Shown here: one piece after another, positions 21,587-32,444 of the stretch
Numbering within the stretch: the first letter of the stretch is position 1
Layout of the letters: each line of letters begins with the position of its first letter
Origin: Hyphodiscus hymeniophilus
Lineage: Eukaryota; Ascomycota; Leotiomycetes; Helotiales; Hyphodiscaceae
NCBI GenBank assembly: GCA_016508695.1
Contig: VNKQ01000015.1
Span: forward strand, 868,001 to 932,000
Direction of reading: 5' to 3'
DNA: 64,000 nucleotides
The notes under the pieces: generated by a model
What the model was told of the DNA's origin: nothing
The model's input: the letters and a program-made list of their open reading frames with translations, nothing else
Databases searched by the model: none
Position numbers and translations under genes: made by a program

Positions 21587-22465
21587 GGTGCACTGCACCA
21601 TTCGCAGGATATTTACGGGCGGACGGGGAAATTTTGATACCTATGAGCTGTGTACAAATATGTGTATTGTGTAAAAAGCCTCGTGAGGAGCCTCCGATAT
21701 CAATCAAAGAGCGTAATGCAAAGTCAGATGCAATACTCGATTGCATCCCTGTCGAACCTGTAGTCCTGCCGAATTTGACTGGGGAGAGAATTACGGATCT
21801 TGAGAGGGACTTCTTCGGATATACTGTTGAGGGGGGTTTCCGATGAGTTTGAGGAGAGTGCAGGTGATTGTAGGGGATTGAGATCATGAAATCTGCGAGC
21901 AAATATGGGAATAGTGTCATAGCCATCGTCGTTGCACGGTCAGTGGTTTGAAGAAGATCAATCACTCGAGCGATACATTTTACTCGTACTTTAATGGGAT
22001 GTATGGAGTAACACCAGGGGAAGCTTTCTTTTCGTACATGAGTTCTCGTCCACGTTGACTTTAATAAGGAAAAGCAAGTTAAAGGCCTTTGATATATAGC
22101 CAATCTGTGACCTCGTAGATCGATGTCCGCGATCTTGCGACGTCACATAGTGCGGGGTCTTGAAACACATGCTCTGTTCAGGAGGTAGGTTGCCCAGGAG
22201 CAATGATGGGGTGACGCCGGTCCGGAAGTTTACAGATGTTACGGAATGGATTGAGAAACTGGGTATGAACATGAGAATCTCGGAAGAGACATTTGGAGAT
22301 GCGGCGAGGGAGATATTGAGGTTGCAGAAGTCATGAGATAGGAGCATCCATCAAAGAATGAAAAAGCTATCTAAACTTGATCGAATCATGTCAAACCAAA
22401 CATTTCTTTCTGCTTTCTCAGATGTTGGGAATCTATGCTGGGACCTTTCAATGACATGTCCGGAC
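21587..22465. other. Intergenic between convergent genes
   Basis: Between the 3' ends of the telomere-protein gene (+) and the STAND gene (-). Short ORFs on both strands have no family resemblance and no convincing splice extension. Nothing else seen. Confidence 0.5.
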
Positions 22466-25288
22466 CTAGGTTTTGTTGAGCGTGGAGTGAGTGATTGCGT
22501 GACCATGGCTCGTACTTTCTGAGAGCATAATGGCCCTTCGCTCATTCTGGTCATCCTTTGCTTTCACATCAGATGCAGCTCCGTATTGAATCAGGAGTTT
22601 TCTTATCTCGGCGCTGTATCTTGCCCAGTATAGTGGAGTCTCGCCTTTGTCATTTGGTAGCTTTGGATCCGCACCTCTCTCTAGAAGTAATTTCACCACA
22701 TCAGTATGGTTTCGATATACAGCCACATGCAAAGCGCTCGAGTGGGCTCTTCCACCAAGACGATCGATTTCGATGTCCTCTTCGGTCTCCAAGATCATGC
22801 GCACGACTTCGATGAGCCCATATGAGGCAGCATAGTAGAGTGGATGTGTATTCGTAATGTAGTCATCCGGCGAGGATGGAATTAAAGTTCTAACCCACTG
22901 AACATATGGAGAGTCAGCAGTTTCCAACTAAGTAAATCAGATAGGATTTTGGACAGCATCGATGACTATCACAGACAAATAAAGACACGACTGGGGCGGG
23001 CAGCAGGGATGTCTAGAAAACCGTTAAATATGAACCGATCGTCCTTACAAAAGCAAAGTTACCTCCTCTCGGCAATTTGGACGTGGCAAAGAACGCTTGT
23101 AACAATTTCTTTGTGCTGGATCCGATACCTTCCCCATTGTTTTCGGTCAATTTCCCCAGGTACCTAGGCCAAAGCCGAATGGCATGCGACAGAAATGGGA
23201 AGTCCCGTAAATGGTACTTCATATTTGATCTCTCAAGCCCGTTAGCGAATTGAGGATTCAAGAGATAGGCCAAGCAGCTCTTTGTAAGGAACTGAAGAGC
23301 TGAATGCTTAGAGAAGTGGAACCTTGAGGGGGGTTTGGACTGCATCAAGTAATCAGCGACAGATGCGTGAGCCAGTTTCAAGGAGAGCACTTGTGGGACG
23401 TGAACAGCGTGTACGAAGTTGTCAATAGGTCGGTGTCCGGGCGAAAGAGTTATGAGGGAAGAACACATTGTAAGGATGCTGCGAGGGTCAAGGAGTCGCA
23501 AATCAGGGTCGAATCTAGGAATTTCGGATTCAAGGTTCACGGCCATGATTTCCACGATTTCTTCCAGTGTCAAGGGTTCTACGGTAACTATCAACGCTTG
23601 TAAGGTCTTCATGACTTCAATCCGGTGGAAGTCATCGATCTCCAGGAGTATTCGATCATAAGTCTCATCCAAGTTCCTTGGTAATGTGGTTAATGCTTTC
23701 TTGACTGCTGCAACAGACATGCAGCGTTTGAGCATTTCGAGCTGACATACTACCCAACGAAACCTTCGGAATGTCAGTCAATTCATATATTGCAATTGTG
23801 TAGGCACATACATTCCTTCTTCTTCAGCCACCAACACATCCTGGATATGCCTCCGGATTTCAGGAGGCCATTTCGTCAAAGTTTTGTCGTTGGCAAGCTT
23901 GTCGGCAATGTACATAGCAATGTCATTGTTCAGCCGCGTCTCATTCAGACCAATCTTATCGCTGAGGATTCCCTCAAAAGATTCCTCGATAGTTGCCCAT
24001 TGGCGGCTGGTAACCAACAAGTGAAGTCTCGAAAAGTCCCATGCCTGAGTTTCTTTGATGAATTCCAAAACTTCACCGCAGTCTAAGCTTTCATCCAATG
24101 CTTCGAGGACAATGTAGACTGTATGAAAAGTTAAAACCATATCCCGAAGTGCATCTAATAAGGTTCTCTCGTCGACAGGTTTTCGGCCGTTTTGATGGCT
24201 TTCATAAAGATCCAGAAGAGATCGAAGAATTGGGTCGGATTGAGATGCCAATTGGGTGACTAAAGACCTGACTAAGGCTGCACGATCTCGTTGTCCAACA
24301 CCATTAACATCAAAGTAGAAATATGCCACAACTGTCTTGGGCACTGTCTGACAATGTACGATCAGTCGATCGATGATTGTAGAGCAAAGAATAGTCTTCC
24401 CGCTCCCAGCTGAAGATTCATTCAGTGATTATGCAGGTCTCAATTTCGGAAGACCTACGAATGCCATACAACCATAGAAAGGAGCCTGCACCATGTAACC
24501 AGCGCTCATATTGTTTACTGCTCAAGAACCACTCGCCGCTCATGGGCTGGCGCTTCTTGCGATTGGTAACATGATTCGAATGAGCGTCGGGAGCAGCGAG
24601 CCACTTGAGAATATCCCTGTGCATTTGATCTATAGTGATCAGCTAGAGCGGTAAAACACACACCGTGAATGGATTCCATCTTGATCGGTCAGTCATCTTG
24701 AGATTCCAAAGATGTCATATTGCTCAATGCCCCCGAGACCTTGGGTGAACGTGGTCTCGTAAGACAATAAAATCAGGACAAGAGATCCAGCATACCGTCA
24801 CTTTGTTTTTGAAATAAGCGTGTCAAATCCCCAACATCTTCACGAATCGTAAGAGTCATCGTCGCTTGATCGGCAGACAATGCAAGTTGCATTGTGCCTT
24901 TTAACCTCTCCAACGCGCCCAGCGCTTTTCTTAATTCGCCTTCCTTCAAAGGCCACACCAAGCTTCTCTTCACAGCCCTCCATCCTGACTCCGGCTCCAG
25001 TTGCGCTTCCAGACGTTCCAACTCTGACTGACAAGTCAGGAGTGGTCCATCGGGCTTCGTAAGCAGTTCAAAGGTCGCAAACCGGTCTGAAGCGATTGAT
25101 TCCGATTTCTCCACAAGTCGTAGCAAGGCATCGAGAACATCTTTCAGACTACTGAGTTCGTCTGAAAGCTGAATCACTTCGCGCGAAGAGTGCTTCTGAC
25201 CTTGCCGGTAGGCGTAGCATATTGTTATGATGGCGGAGGTTACTTGGAGGACAGCGATCAGACTTGCTGCGGCGCTCAAGCCGTCCAT
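22466..25288 (-). CDS. STAND/NLR-like protein: fungal N-terminal domain, NACHT NTPase, ankyrin repeats
   Basis: Five exons: 25288-24796, 24629-24459, 24409-23812, 23763-23049 and 22927-22466; all phases close and give 812 residues. Introns have donors GTATGC, GTAGGT, GTATGT and GTAAGG. The N-terminus (MDGLSAAASLIAVLQVTSAI, then a helical region) resembles the fungal STAND effector-like N-terminal domain. The P-loop GIPGSGKT (about 220-227) is split by intron 2. The Walker B region is VYIVLEALDE (about 319-328), followed by a NACHT-type LLVTSRQ sensor. A winged-helix-like part (LPRNLDETYDRIL) follows, then two to three ankyrin repeats (from about residue 680: ALHVAVYRNHTDVVKLLLERGA). Such proteins act in fungal non-self recognition and programmed death; here that is inferred from architecture. 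Odd: Glu replaces the usual first Asp in Walker B, and intron 1 (166 nt) and intron 4 (121 nt) are long and could hide a small exon. Confidence 0.8.
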
Positions 25289-26010
25289 ACTGATGGCATG
25301 CCAAGCTGAGGGATTTACATATGGAACGTTTGTCCTTATGGTTGAATAGTTTTATCGTGATACTGCGTAGATATCCAATGGACCCCAAACTCTGTGGTAA
25401 AGAGAAGACGGCAGGATTACTGTACTCGAGTAGAGAGCGCCACAAAGTAGCCATGATTACGTAAGTCTATTTTCAGTGAAATATAATTTCCTCCATCCAT
25501 CTTCATCAACGCCTTCGGATGGATGATTCAGTAGATACTGTATCCTTATAAATTAAGTTAATTGATCCTCATGGTTTACTCAACGATGCAGTCGAACCGT
25601 GGGATTTGTATCTCGGGATTAACAACTTTACGTTTGGCATTGGCAGTGAAGACATTATCAAAGCATTACAAGTTGCGTAGATAGAGCGAAGGACTCTGAT
25701 CGAACGCGCAAAGCTCTTGCAAAGAAGTTGCATGAGAGCTCGAATGCCCCAACTATGGTAGGATATAAAGACGCGTATCGGCCACAGTTACGAACAGTTG
25801 CTAAAGCAGCTGATACGATAAAAGGAAGAGATAGATAAGGGCAGGAAATATTTTACGAAGAGGATTGATCGAAACATGGCGGTGATAGGAAGTATAAGGA
25901 ACTTTATGTCAAACTCTACTCACACACCCACTCCTACAAGGCCAGGACTGTATCAAACTTCTCAATTGTCCACCAATTGAATGAAAACCAGCTCACTCTC
26001 CATTCAAGAG
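25289..26010. other. Intergenic, STAND gene promoter side
   Basis: Upstream of the STAND gene and downstream of the split-barrel protein gene, both minus strand. One short minus-strand ORF overlaps the STAND 5' end in another frame and is rejected. No repeat or RNA gene seen. Confidence 0.5.
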
Positions 26011-26878
26011 CTAATCTTCCTCACCAGCCTCCTTCTTCTTGACAGGAGCATCCTTCCTCGCTGCAGCCTCCCCATACTCAGAGTTCGTCTTATTTACCCT
26101 CTCCTTATAAGCCACCACATGCTCTGGTACTTCACCGACCCTGTTGTACGGGCCTGGAACTGGCTCGCCAAATTGCTCGTACAGTGGTAAAACACCTGTC
26201 CACACACTATTCAGCACACCCTCATCATTCATATCACAGGCCTCATCATTCGGCACACCCTCCCTAATCTTCGCACTCCCACTGTCAATCGTAACCTTCA
26301 AGATCTGCGTACTCGCCATCTCTCCCTTATTTGGCGGAACCCTCGTATGTTTCCATCGATCCGGAACCACACTATTCGTAATCAGCTCCATGGCCCAAAG
26401 CTTCTCCTTGACGTCCTCCACCAAAGTTGCATAGCCGAACAATACCGCAGAGCGGTAGTTGTAATTATGGGAGTTGGGTGTCAGGGTAAGGACGAGTCCA
26501 TCGACCTTTGAAGCTGCGATACAAACTCCGAGACCCTTCGAAGTGGGTGAGGCGCGAGCAAGGTTCATTATCCGGGACGAGACGTAGCCATGGAGGTAGA
26601 GATCGAGGGGATCACCAAGGCCGGCTGAAGGGCGCGTGAAGGAGCCCATCTGCCCGATCAGGGGAAGTATCACAGGGAATGGGTCTGTGGAGGCTGGTGT
26701 AAAGGAGACATGGAGAACGGGAGTGGTGTTGATTAGGGTGTGTATTGTTGTAAGGGCATAGACAGCTTTGGGTTGTTAGCTAGTACAATGGAGGAGAATA
26801 GAGTTATGTACCTTGATGCTTATAGCGATTAACTGTGTTATGCACATCTTTTGGGTATTCGAGGTTATGGCGGACCAT
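26011..26878 (-). CDS. FMN-binding split-barrel protein, pyridoxamine 5'-phosphate oxidase-like
   Basis: Two exons, 26878-26812 and 26765-26011, joined across a 46-nt intron (donor GTACAT, branch CTAGCTAAC, acceptor AAAG) give 273 residues, phases closing. The exon-1 start MVRHNLEYPKDVHNTVNRYK and the following AVYALTTIHTLINTTPVLHV and DPFPVILPLIGQMG are characteristic of the fungal flavin-nucleotide-binding family (Pyridox_ox_2 type split barrel); a second conserved part includes SHNYNYRSAVLFGYA and KLWAMELITNSVVPDRW. These proteins bind FMN or a related cofactor; the substrate is unknown and they are not the vitamin B6 biosynthetic enzyme itself. The C-terminus is charged (KKKEAGEED). It is transcribed divergently from the CutC gene with 470 bp between start codons. 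Confidence 0.8.
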
Positions 26879-27348
26879 TATTGTGGTTCGGAGCTTGAAG
26901 CTCTTCGTTGCTGCTCAATCTGAGGGTAGTAGACTAGGATACCGACCCTCGAAGTCAGTTGTAGTGCGTGAACTCGGTATTGTAGCCATCTTGTAAACCT
27001 GCAGCTCTATCGCAAGCATCTCTTATGTATCGGAACTCAGCTGAACGTTATGAGAGCGGGATGTCGTTGATGTTGAGCTAAGCCACGCTCCGTAGGTCCA
27101 AGCGAGCATATCTTCCTCAACACCATTTCGTATCCCACCTACATCAGCTTCCTATCAGAAAGAGCACATCTGAGGACCTGTTATCAGCTTCATCTGTTTA
27201 GCCTTTGAACGGAAGTCAAGTCCGTTTCACGTGATATCCGGGGTTCTACTACTTCTCCGGGATCTCACCCCACCTTCCGATCCAACCCCTGACTGGAGTC
27301 AAAACCAATGAGGAAGGTCATCTCAAATACTGGAGCAGTCCTTCAACT
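26879..27348. promoter_or_regulatory. Bidirectional promoter region, split-barrel protein / CutC
   Basis: The 470 bases between two divergent start codons. A TTTCACGTGATA stretch near 27225 contains the palindromic E-box CACGTG, a usual site for fungal bHLH regulators. No other site is called. Confidence 0.4.
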
Positions 27349-28026
27349 ATGTCTTTCCTGGAAATAGCTTGCTTCAACGTCCAATCCGGAATAATAGCAG
27401 CACAAAATGGCGCCTCACGTATTGAGCTCTGTAAAGATGAGCATCTCGGCGGAACAACTCCCCTCCTATCAGATTTCCTGGCTCTCAAATCTCAAGTCTC
27501 AATACCTATCTATGTTATGATTCGACCGCGTGGGGGAGATTTCGTATATTCCGATCCAGAGATCATTGTCATGTCACGGTCCATTAAAGAATTCTACGAC
27601 GCTGGAGCGAATGGTTTCGTTTTTGGAGTACTGGAGGATTCAAAGTGCATAGATCAGGATTTGACTGGGGATTTGCAATGGATTACAAGAGGCAAGCCTT
27701 GCACGTTCCATAGAGCGTTTGATGAGATTCCGCCAGAGTCCATGGAGCAGGAGTTGGAGACTTTGGTAAAAATGGGATTTACAGGGGTGCTTACGAGTGG
27801 TGGGAAGCCAAGTGCGGTAGAGGGGAGGGAGAAGTTGAAGACTTTGGTACAAAAAGCCACGGCGAGGATAGATGTGATAGTTGGTGGGGGTGTGAGGAGT
27901 GTGAACTTGGAGGGTCTGATAACGGATACTGGTGCTGCTTGGTTTCACAGCAGCGCAGTTGTGGGCACTGGTGGGACTGCGGATGTCAAGGAGGTAATTG
28001 GTTTAAGAGAGGTATTGGACAGCTGA
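27349..28026 (+). CDS. cutC: Copper homeostasis protein CutC family
   Basis: Single-exon gene for 225 residues, the usual CutC length. The TIM-barrel fold landmarks are visible: LEIACFNVQSGIIAAQNGASRIELC at the N-terminus, LGGTTPL, IYVMIRPRGGDFVYSDPE, GANGFVFGVL, TFHRAFDEI, GVLTSGG and VGGGVRS. CutC proteins have been linked to copper tolerance and bind Cu(I) in human CutC, but the biochemical role in fungi is uncertain. No intron is needed and the start MSFLEIACFN matches the family start. Divergent from the split-barrel protein gene. Confidence 0.92.
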   Translation: MSFLEIACFNVQSGIIAAQNGASRIELCKDEHLGGTTPLLSDFLALKSQVSIPIYVMIRPRGGDFVYSDPEIIVMSRSIKEFYDAGANGFVFGVLEDSKCIDQDLTGDLQWITRGKPCTFHRAFDEIPPESMEQELETLVKMGFTGVLTSGGKPSAVEGREKLKTLVQKATARIDVIVGGGVRSVNLEGLITDTGAAWFHSSAVVGTGGTADVKEVIGLREVLDS

Positions 28027-28216
28027 GCCTCGTTTTTTTTATCATTCATTTGTTCGCAGAGTATTGGTGACCTTGCAAAGTCTCCAGAGCAATTTCGATT
28101 AGTTAAGCGGTTTAGAACAGTAAGGTATGAAGGCTTTAGAAGGAAGCTCGATTTGGGTTATATAGTGGTCTTCTAGTGGAAGCTTCAAGGCCCCAAAATC
28201 TAATTGTATTTTTTAA

Positions 28217-29296
28217 TTATTCCTCTGTTTCATTGGAGAATGGAAGCTGTACATGATCTCCAGCGATTTTAATTTTTCTGAGATGGTTAGTCAATGCGTT
28301 TACATTCAGATAATAACGAGACTTACGAGCGCTGTTCATAGAATTTCAGTATCTATAACGTTTGTTAGCACGGCGCCTCCAATACATGAACATACTTCTT
28401 ACCTTTTGGGGGCATCGTTTGCACACCTCGGCAAGGCTGTGCTGTGTCCTCTCTCCACCCTTCCAGACCAGACTGAGCAACTGTCCTCCCTGCTCAGGAA
28501 TTGTATCGATTGAAATAACCTCATCCTCCCAACTTCCCGCCGGCGGCTTGAACTCGGGTTGCTCGATGGTGGCGGATGGTATGTCCGATTTTGTGTTCAC
28601 AGGCACAGGAACTCCATAACCTCTCTCTGCAATCATCGCTCCTCTGTTCGCAAATTCCGCCATATTACCTGGCATCTCTGTGTCTAATCCATCAACATAT
28701 CGGTTGAACATACAAAACATTGCAGCAATTAAGACCGTATCATGGACGTCCATGTCACTAGCTCCTTCTTTCTTCGCACTCTCTATCGCATCTCGACTGA
28801 CGTCTCTCCCACTCCGTTGGACCAAGGCCGCAAGTCTCAGCAGCGTTTTCATCTTCGAGCTGACTGCACTGCTCTCCAAATTAATTTTTACATCATCGAC
28901 AAGTTTTGGATCTTGCAGATGTGCAGCAGCAACACTACCGTGGGCCGCCTGGCAGTAATTGCAGTCATTCAAAGCAGAGACATATGCAGCGATGAGCTCC
29001 CGCTCCCCAAGAGAGAGTGAGCTATCTGGATGCTCTTCATGTAGAAGAAGATCAGCGAGTGATGCAAGTCGAGAGTAGACATCTGGTCGGTAGCTCCCAA
29101 GCGCTACCATGCCTGGCTTGTTTGGAGGGAGTGCGACATGAGGCATCTTCCTGATGATCCCGCGTGATTTCGCACCGAAAGCTGCAGTGAAAAGGGCCAG
29201 CTGAGCTTGCTCAGCAGTGTAGTGAATATTCGAAAGAAGAAGATAATCGTTACTTGTGTAACATGAAGTGGGGGCTGCTACCCCGCTGCTTGCCAC
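28217..29296 (-). CDS. AhpD-like / carboxymuconolactone decarboxylase family protein (peroxidase-related)
   Basis: Three exons: 29296-28403, a 26-nt micro-exon 28352-28327, and 28277-28217, with introns of 50 and 49 nt (donors GTAAGA, GTAAGT; acceptors TATAG, CTCAG). All phases close and give 326 residues. The AhpD-like helical core carries the redox motif CNYCQAAH (about 112-119, CxxCxxxH) after GERELIAAYVSALND, the position of the proton-relay Glu. Such proteins are alkylhydroperoxidase-like or decarboxylase-like; the two cysteines favour a peroxidase-type thiol chemistry. The C-terminal 100 residues (after EFKPPAGSWEDEV) are an extension not part of the core. Without splicing the protein would end in an unlikely basic tail, so the micro-exon model is preferred. 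Substrate unknown. Confidence 0.82.
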
Positions 29297-30237
29297 ACTT
29301 CCGATGTGGAGTGGCTTTTAGGCATTGAGGCTACGCTGTCTCCAGAGCTTTCTCAGATTGAGCGAAACCGATAACAGCCCTGCCGCCGCCCACCGCCAGG
29401 CGTCTGCACGAGCATAAGATACCTCCCCAGTCCTCACATCCTCATCCGTCATACTTACCAAAGTACCAAGACCTGACATGGGAAGATTAAGAGGAATTCT
29501 GATATGTCGGTCGCTCCATATTCTGACAGGTGAGGGCAGCGGTTGACAACCTTCGAGATACAGCAACGAGCAATCTTGAGATTGGGGCGCTGGCCGAGGT
29601 CTGCTCACTGCTGTCGGACGGCGCCATCTCATCTGCAAAGCTGCCTTAAGAGATGACCCATGCAGGCTTGAGTTGAGACGAAGAGTAAACTGGAAACCAC
29701 TTCTTGATTGTACCACCTTGTATTCTATGTATTGCGTAACATAAGGTATCACTAGAGATTTAAGAATACATTTAGCTTTTCTTTTCCAAAGAGCCATAGA
29801 AAGATCGGATGGTAGATCAAGGCCACCTTATCGCTCTCCACCTCCAGGAACTGTCCTGGAGCTGTCACGTTGAGTACAAGTACTGACTTGAAACTCTCTT
29901 ATAATTAACTTTGAGGCTTTACACAAATGCGACATTCGTCGAATATTGTCTCCTCAACACTGGCTGAATGTAAAAATGTAGATGGATAGTGTGGCCCTTG
30001 AAGCGGCGTCCAGGAACAAGTCCCAATTTCCCCTGCGTCCCTGACGCCATTCCTATTTCGTCGACATGAAGCAAGTACCTCACCCTTCGGAGTCCCAGCG
30101 CTTCACCTCTTGATCGCGACGACATCCTTTCAGTGCACTTCTGCACATTCCACTCCTTGAATCATTGTGTTGTTCCCGCACGCGTCTCGTACGCAAGTCA
30201 CTCATTAATTTCTTGTTCATAACCACTGTCTTTCACA
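29297..30237. other. Intergenic, divergent promoter region
   Basis: Between the divergent AhpD-like (-) and Crh-like (+) genes. A 159-codon minus-strand frame at 29318-29797 exists but shows no family resemblance and is not called. The 80 bases before the Crh-like start are pyrimidine-rich (CTTTCACA just before the ATG), typical of a fungal 5' leader. Confidence 0.45.
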
Positions 30238-31765
30238 ATGCAATACTTATCGCTCCTCTTGGGAGCTGCTGCTCTCATCTCCCCAGTCATCGCGCAGACT
30301 TGGACAACTTGCAATCCCATGAACACGACATGTCCCAATGATCCTGCCCTTGGTCTAAACCACACTTTTTACTTTAACGAATCCTCAACTGTTACCAACT
30401 CGTACAACATCACGGCAGGCTCCCTTGTGTACGGCTCTAATGGCACCGAGTTCACCGTCAATAAGAAAGGCGACAGCCCGACCATTCAATCGCAATTCTT
30501 TATCTTCTTCGGCAGTGTATCAGTTGTGATGAAGGCAGCTACTGGTCAAGGCATCATCTCCTCGATTGTGCTCGAATCCGACGATCTTGATGAAGTCGAT
30601 TGGGAATTCATGGGAGGGAACGATACGCACGCAGAGACAAACTACTTTGGAAAAGGCAACACGACTGCATTTGATCGAGCCATCTATTATCCTGTCTCTT
30701 CTGATCCGCGCGAAAACTTCCACAACTACACAGTTCACTGGACTTCTTCTCAATTGCAGTGGTACATCGACTCTCAACTTGTCAGAACTTTGCCTTATGC
30801 TGCTGCGAACGGAGGAAGTAACTATCCGCAGACTCCTATGACTTTGCGCATGGGCATCTGGGCGGGTGGTGACCCAGGTAACTCGAATGGTACAATTGAG
30901 TGGGCTGGAGGTCTCACCGATTACAGCGCTGGTCCATACACAATGTATGTGCAAAGTGCTCAAGTCAATGACTTCTCAACCGGCTCTGCATACCAGTATA
31001 CGGATCACTCTGGAAGCTGGCAGAGTATCAAGACTATTGCGTAAGTAATTCTCACCTAGCTGACGGTCACAAGCTAATTCGATCAGTGGTAATTCCACCG
31101 CAGCAAAGACAATCCTCAAAGCCGAAACCCCGACCCTCTCCGTGGCCCAGAGGTTTGCTGCTCTTCCTCAACAGACCAAGCTTGCAATCTACTGTGGTGG
31201 CGGTGCAGCTGGTGCTCTCATTATCTTCGCCTTCCTCTTCGCCTGCATTCGCCAACGCCGAGCTGGTCGACGTGAACGCGACGCCTACAATGCAAAGGTT
31301 GAGAAGGAGCGCGAAGAGGCGTATCAAGACCAGATGGCACTTCGCGAGAAGGGACTTGGAGGCTGGGACAATGGCGCATATGAGAAACAAGGTGAAGATG
31401 CCCTTGGTGGTTGGGGTGGATCTCACGTCGCACCTGGAGACAGAGCTGCCGATGTCCCTCCCGTTCCCAAACTCCCAAGCAACGTATCGGTCAATGAGTT
31501 CCCATTAAGGAGTATGAGCCCTGCGATTCCAAGAATGGGTAGCCCTGCATTCCAGACGCCACTCATCAGCCCAACTCCTCAGAAGACTTGGAATGGTAAT
31601 GCCGGAGGTATGATTCACAACGCTGGAAACTCGTACTCTGGAGGTTATGGAGGATCAAACAACATTCCAAGAAGTCCTTCGTTCGCAGCATCGGCACAAC
31701 CAACACAATCGAATAGAGGATACCCAGGCGGTTACTCTAATAATGGAGGATATTCGAGGTTTTAA
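30238..31765 (+). CDS. Crh-like GH16 chitin-glucan transglycosylase with C-terminal membrane anchor
   Basis: Two exons, 30238-31040 and 31087-31765, joined over a 46-nt intron (GTAAGT ... ATCAG, phase 2) give 493 residues. Signal peptide MQYLSLLLGAAALISPVIAQ; GH16 catalytic motif DEVDWE at about 118-123 (nucleophile Glu119, Asp121, acid/base Glu123), with IGS-type cell-wall Crh neighbours such as WTSSQLQWYIDSQLVRTL and PMTLRMGIWAGGDP. The family crosslinks chitin to beta-glucan in the fungal wall. Instead of a plain GPI signal, the C-terminal exon encodes a transmembrane helix (about 299-321, AIYCGGGAAGALIIFAFLFA) followed by a 170-residue Gly/Ser/Pro-rich cytoplasmic tail starting CIRQRRAGRRE. 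This architecture occurs in a subset of filamentous-fungus Crh proteins. No CBM18 domain is visible. Confidence 0.9.
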
Positions 31766-32444
31766 TGGGGATTTCGTTCATGAAAGGAAATTGGGATGAA
31801 TGATTGCGCTTGTATCTAACGGATTGGAATGGGCGGCAGGCCTGGTCTCATTTCTTGTATTATATCCGTATCACGCTAGCGTTTCCTTTGGGCGAGCGAT
31901 TGTCTATATTGTAAATGAATGCCTTGAATATTCTCGTAGTTCTGTATGCACAAAGTGACAGTGAAGGTCCTGTTCCATAGCCGAGTGGCTTCTCATGAGA
32001 GCTGAGAATGCCCTGTTTCTCGTTGCGTCTTTTTCTCTGCCGTATGTGTCAAGGGTTTCCGAAAATATGAATCTCGCGTTGATCATTCGGATCAATGGAA
32101 TATGTCAATTGCGCAAACAGATTCAATGGAAATGCTATAAAAAGTAACCTGGAATGAAATGATCAAGCTGATCGGTGCGGAGAGAGCTTGGTAAAGGATG
32201 ATCGCATTAGATACACCACGTGTGACTTTGGGTTTTGGGGATTCAATATCTAACGGGCGCCGGTATACTACTATACCAGCAAGCTCCAAAGTCTAATTTG
32301 TGACGGGAAAATTGTCGAGAATTGCTCTGCATGTGCATGGCACAGCTGCTGGTTCCATTCATTATCTCGATTGTGCTGAGAAAAGCTAGAGCTTATCCAT
32401 GAATGCAACCCACGCCATGATTGTCTTCCGAGACGATTAGCAGC
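31766..32444. other. Intergenic between convergent genes
   Basis: Between the 3' ends of the Crh-like gene (+) and the Hsp70-like gene (-). Short minus-strand ORFs at 31904-32289 show no family resemblance. Nothing else seen. Confidence 0.5.

Noticed and set aside
22466..22927. Ankyrin frame as a separate small gene
   Set aside because: It begins with TTG, not ATG, and joins in phase to the NACHT exon through a GTAAGG...TTAG intron.
29318..29797. 159-codon minus-strand frame upstream of the AhpD-like gene
   Set aside because: No family resemblance, and it lies in the promoter region of two divergent genes; not enough support.
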